The notes below the pieces were generated by a model. That model was not told where the DNA came from and did no database searches. It saw only the letters and a program-made list of their open reading frames with translations. From PFJX01 sp031426735 (GTDB lineage Bacteria > Pseudomonadota > Gammaproteobacteria > Burkholderiales > Thiobacillaceae): a stretch of 24,624 bases of DNA. The position numbers were made by a program, and so were the translations under genes. Where the stretch lies: contig JASJPK010000043.1 in the NCBI GenBank assembly GCA_031426735.1, forward strand, positions 1 to 24,624, written 5' to 3'. How positions within the stretch are numbered: the first letter of the stretch is position 1; every line of letters starts with the position of its first letter. This document shows positions 16,744 through 24,556 of the stretch, piece by piece.

Positions 16744-17418
16744 CTAGTTCCGACGCGCGTCGTTGCCCCGCTCGTCGCGCCGGTCCCTGTTCTTGCGCGC
16801 GTCATCCTGGCCCTGCTTGCGCCCGCGCTCAGCTGCGGTGGGCTCCTTGCGGGGCGGCTGTGCCTGCGGTTGATAACGGTAATGCTGATTCTGCAGCGCG
16901 CGTTGCCGCTCCACGCCGGGATAGCGGTCGCTGCCGTATTTTTGCTGATACAGCGGCAACGGGGCAGGCGCGGGGTCCGCGGCGCGATTCCAGCGATCCC
17001 AGCCGCTGCGGCGTTGCGCCCAGGCATGGCCCCAGCGTTCGTCCCAGCGTGGCGGTGCACTCGCCGGCCAATGCAGGAAATTCGCCGACGGCTGCAGGTA
17101 ATAGCGCACCGGAATGCGCAGCACATACAGCGGCACCGCATCCGGATCGACCCAATCCCAGGGGCCGTTGTACCAGGGGCTGGAATACCAGTTATCGCCC
17201 TGATAAACCCAGTACAGGCCGTCGTAGAAGAAGTAGTTCGAATTCAGTCGGGGCGCGTAATAGACCGGGTAGCCCGGCACCGGCTCAAGGTCCGGATAGC
17301 GCGGCAGGTAGATGCCGATCCTGACCGAGGGCAAGCCGATACTGACGCTCGTTTGCGCCGTGGTGGGCGCGGCGAACGCATACAACGCCAACCACATCAT
17401 GAGCAGTTCACTCCGCAT
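16744..17418 (-). CDS. Secreted aromatic-rich protein with charged C-terminal tail
   Basis: A 224-residue protein with a signal peptide (residues 1-21, cleavage after TTAQ or nearby). The mature N-terminus is SVSIGLPSVRIGIYLPRYP, followed by a Tyr/Trp/Pro-rich region (NYFFYDGLYWVYQ, WYSSPWYNGPWDWV, about residues 60-95) and VLRIPVRYYLQP. The last 80 residues are polar, rich in Arg, Gln, Asp and Asn, and look disordered. Such Tyr/Trp-rich periplasmic proteins are common in betaproteobacteria and mostly uncharacterised; a cell-envelope role is plausible. GGAGG lies 7 nt before the ATG at 17416-17418. Upstream is a 9-bp inverted repeat (17438-17470). It is divergent from another secreted protein gene with a similar mature N-terminus and charged tail. 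Confidence 0.83.
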   Translation of the reverse strand: MRSELLMMWLALYAFAAPTTAQTSVSIGLPSVRIGIYLPRYPDLEPVPGYPVYYAPRLNSNYFFYDGLYWVYQGDNWYSSPWYNGPWDWVDPDAVPLYVLRIPVRYYLQPSANFLHWPASAPPRWDERWGHAWAQRRSGWDRWNRAADPAPAPLPLYQQKYGSDRYPGVERQRALQNQHYRYQPQAQPPRKEPTAAERGRKQGQDDARKNRDRRDERGNDARRN

Positions 17419-17437
17419 TTTCCGACCTCCGGATCGA

Positions 17438-17470
17438 TACCCCGCATGGGAACTTCCAATTTGCGGGGTA
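17438..17470. promoter_or_regulatory. 9-bp inverted repeat between the divergent secreted-protein genes
   Basis: TACCCCGCA (17438-17446) and TGCGGGGTA (17462-17470) are perfect inverted arms with a 15-nt spacer, 20 nt upstream of the minus-strand start codon. The place fits a regulator site or a leader hairpin for the gene at 16744-17418. Its distance from the plus-strand gene (about 180 nt) makes a shared operator possible but less sure. Confidence 0.45.
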
Positions 17471-17648
17471 AACGCTGTCCTGTCTGCGCGTCATCGATCA
17501 CTTACCGGGAGTGCGCCGCGGTTTTGGGGTGAAGCCTGCATCCAGCCATGCAATTTTTTGAACTGGCGCGGTGCCAGAGGATCGAATCTGCAGGATTGCT
17601 CGCCTTGGTGCGGGTGATTCCGAACCCACACACGAAAAGGAATCGACC

Positions 17649-18074
17649 ATGAAACGTATGCTCTTCGCCGCCTTGCTCGCCGCCACGGCTCCGCTGCATG
17701 CCGCCGACGTCGGCGTTTCCATCAGCATCGGCCAACCCGGTTTCTATGGCCACATCGACATCGGCGATTTTCCGCCGCCGCGCTTGATCTACCGCCAGCC
17801 GGTGATCATCGAGCGAGTCGCTGTCGTCCGCCCGCCGATATATCTGTACGTACCGCCTGGCCATTCGAAAAACTGGCGCAAACACTGCCACAGGTATGAC
17901 GCCTGCGGCGAACGGGTCTATTTCGTGCAGGAAGACTGGTACAGCCATGAGTACGTGCCGCGTTACCGGGAACGGCATGGCGACCGCCATGACTGGCGCG
18001 ACGAGCGCCGGGATCATCGCCGCGATGGCCGTGGCAACGACCGTGGCAAAGGGCGTGGCGATCGCGACGATTAG
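17649..18074 (+). CDS. Secreted protein with Arg/Asp-rich tail
   Basis: A 141-residue protein with a signal peptide (MKRMLFAALLAATAPLHAA, cleavage near residue 19). The mature N-terminus, DVGVSISIGQPGFYGHIDIG, recalls the SVSIGLPSVRIGIYLP start of the divergently transcribed gene. A Pro/Tyr-rich middle (FPPPRLIYRQPVIIE, PIYLYVPPGH) and two cysteines, in KHCHRYDACGE, follow. From about residue 105 the tail is dominated by Arg, Asp, His and Gly (RHDWRDERRDHRRD) and is probably disordered. I know no function; periplasmic metal or polyanion binding is conceivable from the His/Asp content. The ATG at 17649 has AAAAGGA before it and starts a clean signal peptide; the open frame back to 17571 has no such support. 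Confidence 0.83.
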   Translation: MKRMLFAALLAATAPLHAADVGVSISIGQPGFYGHIDIGDFPPPRLIYRQPVIIERVAVVRPPIYLYVPPGHSKNWRKHCHRYDACGERVYFVQEDWYSHEYVPRYRERHGDRHDWRDERRDHRRDGRGNDRGKGRGDRDD

Positions 18075-18117
18075 TGCTTGCTTGCCCAAGTTTGTGTCGA
18101 CAGCGCGAGCAAGCACT
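18073..18117. terminator. Inverted repeat between convergent genes
   Basis: AGTGCTTGCT (18073-18082) and AGCAAGCACT (18108-18117) form a perfect 10-bp stem with a 25-nt loop. It starts in the stop codon of the plus-strand gene and lies before the convergent Crp/Fnr gene end. There is no T-run, so this is a possible two-way terminator by position only. Confidence 0.45.
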
Positions 18118-18143
18118 CGCGCCATTGAGCGGCAGTGACCGGA

Positions 18144-18878
18144 TCAACGCAGCATCGCCTTCGGCAGCAGACGATCGAACTCCTTCTTGACCACGCCGTA
18201 GCACTCGCAGACGCGCGCCTCCAGACCAGGCCGGTCGAGCACGGTGATGTGGCCGCGCTGGTAGGCGATCAGGCCGGACTTGTTCAGGTTGCAGGCGGCT
18301 TCGGTGACGCCCTCGCGGCGCACGCCGAGCATGTTGGCGATCAATTCCTGCGTCATGACCAGTTCGTTCGAGTTGAGGCGGTCCAGGCTGAGCAGCAGCC
18401 AGCGACACAGTTGCTGGTCGACCGAATGATGCCGATTGCACACTGCCGTCTGCGACATCTGCGTAATCAACGCCTGCGAGTAGCGCAACAGCAATTGCTG
18501 CAATGCGCCGCTGCGGCGCCCGCCGGCCCGCTCGACGATATCTTTCAGCAACTGAGCATGCAGCCGATAGGCGTAGCCCGCGCTTTGCACCACCGCACGG
18601 CTGGGCATGGTTTCACCCCCCATGAACAGCGCAACGCCGACGATACCCTCGTTGCCGACCACGGCGATTTCCGCCGAAGCGCCATCCGCCATGACGTAGA
18701 GCAGCGACACGATGCAATCGATCGGGAAATAGACGTGCTGCATCTGCATGCCGGATTCGTACAACACATGACCAAGCGGCATCGGAACCCATTCCAGGTT
18801 GAGGAACAGGTGCTCGAAGGCCTTCTCGGGCAAAGCAGCAAGAAGGCGGTTCTGGCGTGGGTCATACAGGCCAGGCAT
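18144..18878 (-). CDS. Crp/Fnr-family transcription regulator
   Basis: A 244-residue regulator with an N-terminal cyclic-nucleotide-binding-like domain (about 15-140; GHVLYESG, VYFPIDCIVSLLYVM, EIAVVGNEGIVGV, FMGGE, PSRAVVQSAG) and a C-terminal helix-turn-helix (about 170-220; MTQELIANMLGVRREGVTEAA). It matches a widespread betaproteobacterial group with the signature TAVCNRHHSV and QQLCRWLLLSLDRL. It has no N-terminal cysteine cluster for an Fnr-type Fe-S centre, and the phosphate-binding residues of cAMP binders are not evident, so its ligand is unknown. The start ATG at 18876-18878 has GGAGA before it; upstream codons in the same frame look non-coding. A possible -10 (TACAAT, minus strand at 18950-18955) and a 12-bp palindrome (18997-19008) lie upstream. 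Confidence 0.9.
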   Translation of the reverse strand: MPGLYDPRQNRLLAALPEKAFEHLFLNLEWVPMPLGHVLYESGMQMQHVYFPIDCIVSLLYVMADGASAEIAVVGNEGIVGVALFMGGETMPSRAVVQSAGYAYRLHAQLLKDIVERAGGRRSGALQQLLLRYSQALITQMSQTAVCNRHHSVDQQLCRWLLLSLDRLNSNELVMTQELIANMLGVRREGVTEAACNLNKSGLIAYQRGHITVLDRPGLEARVCECYGVVKKEFDRLLPKAMLR

Positions 18879-18996
18879 GAACAGTCTCCAATCGTCGTCC
18901 AGATCAAACGGGCTGCAGCGACACGGCGAAACGGTGCGGTCTCGTTTTGATTGTAGAAGCGCCGCCAACGGCTTTGCGACAGCGTACAGACAGGTC

Positions 18997-19008
18997 GACT
19001 ACGTAGTC
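18997..19008. promoter_or_regulatory. 12-bp palindrome upstream of the Crp/Fnr gene
   Basis: GACTACGTAGTC is a perfect palindrome about 120 nt upstream of the Crp/Fnr start codon and about 45 bp upstream of the possible -10 hexamer. It could be a regulator site. Elsewhere in 18879-19135 I see nothing that codes. Confidence 0.3.
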
Positions 19009-19135
19009 AGGCACGTGGCGCCGGCGTATTTTCGCGTTGCTGGCTACGATCCGCATGGACGCAAGATGCCACGCCCGGGCCGTCGACCGGCCTATTCGAG
19101 CCTCATTCCGTGCTTATCCGGTTAACGCCCAAGTC

Positions 19136-19208
19136 GTAGGATGGGCGAAGCCGAAGGCGCGCCCATCACACACGAATCGATGGGCGCGCTGCGCTTCGCC
19201 CATCCTAC
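19136..19208. repeat. GTAGGATGGGC palindromic element, copy 2
   Basis: A 73-bp copy of the element: GTAGGATGGGCGAAGC at the left, complementary arm GCGCTGCGCTTCGCCCATCC at the right, spacer changed to ACACACGAATC. The left arm has CCGAAGG in place of GCAGC, so the arms pair less well than in copy 1. It lies downstream of the REC-GGDEF gene, where it could end the transcript of the second solute-binding operon. Confidence 0.85.
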
Positions 19209-19288
19209 GGGGTGGTGCTCGTTCCACATCAGTTTGAATCGCTGAGCTGCAGGACTTCACTGCGACGGCCCGACAGGCTGTTAGAGCC

Positions 19289-20215
19289 TCATTCGACGAG
19301 GCCGTAACAGCGTGCCGAGACCCGGTTGCGGCCGGCCTGCTTGGCGGCATACAGCATGGCATCGGCGGTTTCGACCAGGCCGCGGGCGGACATCTTCGGC
19401 GAGGGCTGGGCGCTGGCACAACCGGCGCTGACCGTCACCACGTCGACCGCCTGGTTGTGCTGGTGCCGGATGGCGAGCGCTTGTACCGCCGCACGCATGC
19501 GCTCGCCGATGTTGCGGGCGCCCTCCAGATCGGTATCGGGCAGGATCGCGGCGAATTCCTCGCCGCCATAGCGGGCGAGCAGATCGCCCGGCCGCGTCAA
19601 AGCGCTGCGCATGGCGAGGGCGACCCGGCGCAGGCACTGGTCGCCCTCGCCGTGGCCGTAGACGTCGTTGAATTCCTTGAAGCAATCCACGTCCAGCATG
19701 ATCATCGACAGCGGCTGTCCTTCCCGCACGGCACGACGCCACTCCTGATCGAGCACCTCGTCGAAGCGGCGGCGGTTGGCGATGTTGGTGAGGCCGTCCA
19801 GCTTGGCGAGGCGATCGAGCAGGTCGCTCTTCAGCTTGAGGTTGATGTGGTTGCGGATGCGCGCCACCACGATGGGCAGGTGCAGCGGTTTGCTGATGTA
19901 GTCCACCGCGCCCAGGTTGAGGCCCTTCGCCTCATCTTCCGGCGAATCGCGCGCGGTGACGAAGATGACCGGGATGTCGCGGGTGCGCACCACCGCCTTG
20001 AGTTGGCGGCAGACTTCGTAGCCGCCCATGTCCGGCATCATGACGTCAAGCAGGATCAGGTCGGGCTGCTGCTCCGGCCGGTTGGCGATATCGAGCGCGC
20101 GCTGGCCGTCCATCGCCACCAGCACGATGTATTCCTGTTCCAGCGCATCCGCCAGCAGATGGATGTTGTCGGGCGCATCGTCGACGATGAGGATGCGGGG
20201 CGGCTCAAGCGGCAT
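19289..20215 (-). CDS. Response regulator with GGDEF output (REC-GGDEF)
   Basis: A 308-residue cytoplasmic protein. The receiver domain (1-125) has the acidic pair Asp12-Asp13, the phosphoryl acceptor Asp57 (LILLDVMMPD) and the conserved Lys in YISKPLHLP. The GGDEF domain (about 135-303) has GGEEF at 217-221 and RxxD (RPGD, 208-211), so it should be an active, feedback-inhibited diguanylate cyclase switched on by phosphorylation, as in PleD or WspR. Its ATG lies 11 nt inside the end of the hybrid kinase gene, with GGAG 7 nt upstream, so the pair is translationally linked and the kinase is its natural phospho-donor. The C-terminus ends normally (AMLYAAKQAGRNRVS). It is the last gene of the operon. 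Confidence 0.95.
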   Translation of the reverse strand: MPLEPPRILIVDDAPDNIHLLADALEQEYIVLVAMDGQRALDIANRPEQQPDLILLDVMMPDMGGYEVCRQLKAVVRTRDIPVIFVTARDSPEDEAKGLNLGAVDYISKPLHLPIVVARIRNHINLKLKSDLLDRLAKLDGLTNIANRRRFDEVLDQEWRRAVREGQPLSMIMLDVDCFKEFNDVYGHGEGDQCLRRVALAMRSALTRPGDLLARYGGEEFAAILPDTDLEGARNIGERMRAAVQALAIRHQHNQAVDVVTVSAGCASAQPSPKMSARGLVETADAMLYAAKQAGRNRVSARCYGLVE

Positions 20216-23144
20216 CGGGGGGCTCCGGTTCCAGATGCGACTGCATGCGGCCGATCAGGTCGCGGGCGCCGACGTGGTCGAACTTGTTCAAACGGATGCG
20301 CAAGGCTTCCACCTGGCTGGTCAAGTCGCCCTGCCGCGCGAATGCTTCGAGTTCATGCAGGAGTGGCCGCGGCACATATTGATCGGCATCGATCAGGCGC
20401 TGCATCTGGGCCAGAATTTCGCGCAGCCGCGCCCGTTCCGCCGCCGTCAGCGGCGGCGTCGAAGCGGGCGCGGCAACGGCGGCGGGAGCACTGCCTTTCG
20501 TGGCGTCGGTGCGGCCCAGCAACGCCAGCAAAGTGTCGATCAGTTCGGCCATGTCGACCGGTTTGCCCAGGTGGCGATTCATGCCCGCCGCCAGGCAGGC
20601 CTCGCGGTCGGCCAGCATCACCGCCGCGGTCAGGCCGATCACCGGCAGCGCGGCCAGGGCCGGGTCGCGCCGGATCGCCCGGGTCGCCTCGATGCCATCC
20701 ATCACCGGCATCTGCACGTCCATCAACACCGCGTCGTAGCGTTCGCGCTGCAGCATTTCCAGCACCTTGCCGCCATGGCTGGCCACATCCAGGCTGAGGC
20801 CGAGATAGGCCATGGATTCGCGCAGCACCATCTGGTTGGCGGCGTTGTCCTCCGCCAACACGAAGCGGCAATCCATCAGCGCCGCCGCGCGTGCCCGCAG
20901 CGGTTCCAGGCCGGCTCCGGGCAGGCTCCAGGTGCGCTCGGCTACGACATCGGCATTGCCGACCCCGAACGGCAATTCGAAATGGAAGGTGCAGCCGGCG
21001 CCGGGTGTGCTGTCCGCACCGATCTCGCCGCCCATGCGGGTGACCAGCCCCTTGACGATGGCCAGGCCGAGGCCGGTGCCGCCGTAACGGCGGGTGATCG
21101 AGCTGTCCGCCTGGGTGAATGGCTGGAACAGCCGCTCCAGTTGCGCCGGGTCGATGCCGATGCCGCTGTCGCGCACCGTGAAACGCAGCCGCAACGCCTC
21201 ACCCTGGCGCTGCACCGGTTGCACCGACACATCGATGCCGCCGCGTTCGGTGAACTTGATGGCATTGCCGACCAGATTGATCAGCACCTGGCCGAGCCGG
21301 CGCGCATCGCCGATCAACACGGCGGGGATATCGGCAGCACTGGCGAAGTTGAGCGTCAATCCCTTTTCCAGCGCGCTGACCTGGAACAGGCCGGATAGCT
21401 GGGCGAATACCCTGTCCAGCTGGAACGGCTCGGCTTCCAGGTCGAGCCGTTCCGCCTCGATCTTGGAGAAGTCGAGCACATCGTTGAGGATCGCCAGCAA
21501 CGCGCGCGAGGCATCCTGGATCTTGCCCAGGTAATCGCGCAACCGCGGCGCCGGGTCGAGCGTCAGACCGAGGCCGCACATGCCCAGGATAGCGTTCATC
21601 GGCGTGCGCACCTCGTGGCTCATGTTGGCGAGGAATTCGCTCTTGGCGCGGCTGGCTTCCTCGGCCATTTCCTTGGCCTGGCGCTGCGCCCGCTCGGCCT
21701 CTTTCACCGGCGTGATGTCCTGGATCGAGATGACCTGGCCGACCACCTGGTGCTGCCGGATGATCGGCGTCGCGGTGATGGCGGCATCGAAAACGCTGCC
21801 GTCGACGCCATGCACCGTGGCGTCGTAATCCCGGTATTCCTGGCCCGACGCACGCGCATGTGCCAACAAGGCGTGCCAGCCGGGCGCGCCACTGTCGCTG
21901 CCGAGTGCCTGGGCCAGATCCATGCGCAGCAGTTCCGCCTCGCTGCGCCCCAGTTTGCGTTCCGCGCAGGGGTTGGCGAATGTGATGCGGCCGGTCGCAT
22001 CGGTGACCAGCACGCTATCGCCCAGGGTGGCAGTGATCTCGCGGATGCGCGCCTCGCTGTCGCGCAACACCGTCTCGTTGGCGGCCCTCGCCTCGTCGCG
22101 CTCCACCACGGTATGCGTGAGCAGGCGCATCGACGCGGCCACCCGGTCGATCTCGTCGTTGAGATGGCTGTGCGCGCTGTCCAGCTGGCGCTCCACCTCC
22201 GGCGTGATGGCGTAGCCGGCGACGAAGGCGTCGGCCACCGTGCCGAGGGCATTGACCCGCCGCGCCGTGCGCATCTGCCAGGTGCCCAGAATCCACCAGA
22301 GCAGACCCGCCAGCACCGCCACGGCGAGGCCGCCGGCGAGGCCGAGATCGGTGTAGGACAGCGGCGTGGTCACCGGCCGCCAGGCGCTCAGTTGCGGGCC
22401 CGCTTGGGCACCGAGCTGGCGCCAGGGCAGATGCGCCACGACGTAGCGAACGCCGCCCTCCCGCTGGACGCCCGGCGGCAACAGCGCGCTCTGGTTGCCC
22501 AGGCCGCCGCGCGAACTGGCCACCACGCTCTGGTTCCAGAGCAGGAACAGACGCCCATCGGCAGGGGCGGCGGTAAACAGCAGGGCGTTGTCGAGCCGCC
22601 GCATCAGGTACAGCCGGCCCATGCCCTCTGCGCCGAGCCAGACCGGTTGCTGGTAAACACGAAACAGGCTGCCGGCTTGCGGCTGGTACAGCCAGGAGGC
22701 GGCGGCGCTTTTCTCGCGGCCCGCCGGCAGCAACGCGGTGTGCTGGCGGTCGATATCCGCCGCCTTCAGGCCGTCGTGGCTACCGAAATGAAATTTCACC
22801 TGGCCGGCCGCGTCGGTGATCAGCACATGGCTGAAGGTCTGCACCTCGCCCTGCAGCGTGAAGAAACTCGACAGGGCCTGCTCGCGCCCGCTCGCCCGCT
22901 CCAGGATGCGGGAGTACTCGATACGCGCCTTGAGCTGCACCGCATCCTGTTCCCAGATGCTTTCCCATTCCCGGATGCGCTGGGCATAGGTCGCTTCCAG
23001 GGTGCGGTGCATGCGCTGCACGGTTTGCCGTTCGGCGCGCAGGTAGAACCAGCTGGTCAGGCTGACCAGCACCGCCAGCGCGATGACGAAGGCAATCGCC
23101 AGACGCGCGGCGGCCTGTTTGCCGAGCGGGGTGCGCATGACCAT
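20205..23144 (-). CDS. Hybrid sensor histidine kinase
   Basis: A 979-residue membrane kinase. Order: TM1 about 12-34, a periplasmic sensor of about 230 residues (35-264; Cache/CHASE-like, not clearly assignable), TM2 about 265-288, a HAMP-like linker, PAS/PAC about 365-490 (LGDSVLVTDATGRITFANP, ISIQDITPVKEAE), HisKA with phospho-His510 in FLANMSHEVRTPMNAILG, HATPase with N-box NLVGNAIKF and G-boxes DSGIGI and GGTGLGLAI, then a receiver with Asp809 (VLMDVQMPVMDG). The final 100 residues are helical and lack a recognisable HPt histidine motif; similar tails occur in other hybrid kinases. It follows the solute-binding gene by 22 nt and overlaps the REC-GGDEF gene by 11 nt. The binding protein probably senses a ligand and docks on the periplasmic domain; the signal then leads to c-di-GMP synthesis. 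Confidence 0.95.
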   Translation of the reverse strand: MVMRTPLGKQAAARLAIAFVIALAVLVSLTSWFYLRAERQTVQRMHRTLEATYAQRIREWESIWEQDAVQLKARIEYSRILERASGREQALSSFFTLQGEVQTFSHVLITDAAGQVKFHFGSHDGLKAADIDRQHTALLPAGREKSAAASWLYQPQAGSLFRVYQQPVWLGAEGMGRLYLMRRLDNALLFTAAPADGRLFLLWNQSVVASSRGGLGNQSALLPPGVQREGGVRYVVAHLPWRQLGAQAGPQLSAWRPVTTPLSYTDLGLAGGLAVAVLAGLLWWILGTWQMRTARRVNALGTVADAFVAGYAITPEVERQLDSAHSHLNDEIDRVAASMRLLTHTVVERDEARAANETVLRDSEARIREITATLGDSVLVTDATGRITFANPCAERKLGRSEAELLRMDLAQALGSDSGAPGWHALLAHARASGQEYRDYDATVHGVDGSVFDAAITATPIIRQHQVVGQVISIQDITPVKEAERAQRQAKEMAEEASRAKSEFLANMSHEVRTPMNAILGMCGLGLTLDPAPRLRDYLGKIQDASRALLAILNDVLDFSKIEAERLDLEAEPFQLDRVFAQLSGLFQVSALEKGLTLNFASAADIPAVLIGDARRLGQVLINLVGNAIKFTERGGIDVSVQPVQRQGEALRLRFTVRDSGIGIDPAQLERLFQPFTQADSSITRRYGGTGLGLAIVKGLVTRMGGEIGADSTPGAGCTFHFELPFGVGNADVVAERTWSLPGAGLEPLRARAAALMDCRFVLAEDNAANQMVLRESMAYLGLSLDVASHGGKVLEMLQRERYDAVLMDVQMPVMDGIEATRAIRRDPALAALPVIGLTAAVMLADREACLAAGMNRHLGKPVDMAELIDTLLALLGRTDATKGSAPAAVAAPASTPPLTAAERARLREILAQMQRLIDADQYVPRPLLHELEAFARQGDLTSQVEALRIRLNKFDHVGARDLIGRMQSHLEPEPPDAA

Positions 23145-23166
23145 GGCTAGTCGTTTCGGCAGGGGA

Positions 23167-24186
23167 TCAAGGTTTGCGACCGGCCCAGGTGTCCACCACC
23201 ATGTCTTTCAGACGCAACGTGTGCGCCGACGCCGCATTGCCGGAGGTGGTCTGGAAGAAGGTCTCGGTCTCCTGCAATTGCCGGCTGGAGAAGCGGCCAT
23301 CCTTGCTGTACAGGCGGGGATAGCGCTGCAGGCTGGCGATCAGCGCCTTGCGCTCTTCCGCATCGGTCACCGCCAGCACGTCGACGATCTGTGCCGGCGT
23401 GTGGCTGGCCATCCAGGCCAGCGTGCGTTTGAGAATGCGCACCATGCGGGCGACTTCCTCGGGGTGCTGTTTCAGCGTCTCCTCGCGCGTCTCCAGCGTG
23501 GCATGCAGGAAGTTGGCGCCGGGGATGCGCTTCGTCGTGCGCGGATCGCTCAGGTCGGCCAGGAAGTACACCTTGCCCGCCTCGCGCAGGCGTGAGGCGA
23601 ACGGCTCGTCGCCCATGATGGCGTCGGCGACGCCCTGTTCCAGCAGCGAGGACTGCTCTTGCCAGCTCTGCCCGGCGGCAAGCAGGCGCGTCTGCTCCGG
23701 CGCGACGCCGTCCGAGCGCAGCAGCAGTTCCGCCAGTTGCTGCGAAGTGGTCTTGCTGGTCAGCGAACTGGTATTCACACCGACCACCCTGCCCTTCAGG
23801 TCGGCGATGCGCTTGATCTTGCCCTTCAGGTCGCTGCGCACCATCAGGATGAACAGCGGCGCGTCGTTCACCGGCGCAATGGCCACCACGCGGTCGCCGT
23901 TGGTGCGTTGCGACATCGCCGCGGGCAGGCCGGCGACGGCGAAGTCGGCATTGCGGTTGAGCAAGTTGCCCAGCGCCACCGCGCCGCCGCCAGTGTGGAG
24001 AATCTCCAGTTGCGCGCCCTCGGCCCGGTCGGCGCCGATTCTGGGCGCCACATCCAGCGGCAGATAGGAGATGTTGCGCGGCCCAGGGAAGCTGAGCACC
24101 AGCTTGGTCAGCGGCTCGGCGCCCGCTGCCGCAGCCAGGCCGAGCAGCAGCAACATCGCAAATACCTGTTTGCAGCAGGATGGCAT
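23167..24186 (-). CDS. NMT1/SsuA-like solute-binding protein (kinase partner)
   Basis: A 339-residue periplasmic binding protein with a Sec signal peptide (residues 1-23, MPSCCKQVFAMLLLLGLAAA, cleavage after AGA). The mature chain has the type II binding-protein pattern of the NMT1/TauA/SsuA group: LVLSFPGPRNISYLPLD, LGNLLNRNADFAVAG, IADLKGRVVGVNTSS, ADAIMGDEP and, near the C-terminus, helices that read PEEVARMVRILKRTL. No permease or ATPase genes accompany it. It is the first gene of an operon with the hybrid kinase 22 nt downstream, so sensing rather than uptake is likely. The start is set by a strong AGGAG site 7 nt before the ATG at 24184-24186. The ligand is unknown; relatives bind alkanesulfonates, taurine, aromatic compounds or thiamine precursors. 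Confidence 0.9.
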   Translation of the reverse strand: MPSCCKQVFAMLLLLGLAAAAGAEPLTKLVLSFPGPRNISYLPLDVAPRIGADRAEGAQLEILHTGGGAVALGNLLNRNADFAVAGLPAAMSQRTNGDRVVAIAPVNDAPLFILMVRSDLKGKIKRIADLKGRVVGVNTSSLTSKTTSQQLAELLLRSDGVAPEQTRLLAAGQSWQEQSSLLEQGVADAIMGDEPFASRLREAGKVYFLADLSDPRTTKRIPGANFLHATLETREETLKQHPEEVARMVRILKRTLAWMASHTPAQIVDVLAVTDAEERKALIASLQRYPRLYSKDGRFSSRQLQETETFFQTTSGNAASAHTLRLKDMVVDTWAGRKP

Positions 24187-24316
24187 CGTATATCTCCTCG
24201 TGTTGCCGCGAGGCGGCGGTGTGTGGTCGTCAGTCATGCCGAAAGCCGGGGATTGGGCGCTTGCAACCTGCGAAGAAATCCCCCTCATCCCCTATTAAAG
24301 CGGGGAAGGTTGCCGG

Positions 24317-24345
24317 ATTCTATCCATACGTTTCAACATTGCCGA
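24317..24345 (-). promoter_or_regulatory. Possible sigma-70 promoter of the SBP-kinase-cyclase operon
   Basis: On the minus strand TCGGCA (24340-24345; 4 of 6 to TTGACA) and TAGAAT (24317-24322; 5 of 6 to TATAAT) are separated by 17 bp. It is about 130 nt upstream of the start codon. Chance matches of this strength are common. Confidence 0.3.
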
Positions 24346-24441
24346 CGCTAATTCGTCCGAAATGCGACGCCCAATCCATCTGAACGGGAGTAGTACTTAA
24401 GTAAAGTAAAGTAATCGGCGCCGGTCTACCGGCTTGACCAC

Positions 24442-24515
24442 GTAGGATGGGCATAGCGCAGCGTGCCCATCAACCCGCTACGACCGATGGGCGCGCTTTG
24501 CTTCGCCCATCCTAC
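24442..24515. repeat. GTAGGATGGGC palindromic element, copy 3
   Basis: A 74-bp element, arms at 24442-24471 and 24486-24515 with a 14-nt spacer (AACCCGCTACGACC). Its arms have several mismatches. With copy 4 it makes a tandem pair with a 115-bp step upstream of the second solute-binding operon. The rest of 24187-24441 shows no gene; it has a short GTAAA repeat near 24401-24412. Confidence 0.85.
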
Positions 24516-24556
24516 GACTCGACGCTCAGCACCGCCGGGTCCGCCGGATTGACCAC

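Noticed and set aside
17555..17630. tRNA-like pieces on the minus strand (ATTCGATCC and GGGTTCGGAATC ... CACCA)
   Set aside because: They recall tRNA T-arms and 3' ends and could hint at an integration scar, but neither has a pairing acceptor stem, D-arm or anticodon arm, and no integrase or mobile gene is near.
20028..23150. Long plus-strand open frames opposite the kinase and cyclase genes
   Set aside because: They mirror well-supported kinase, receiver and GGDEF domains on the minus strand and have no domain of their own.
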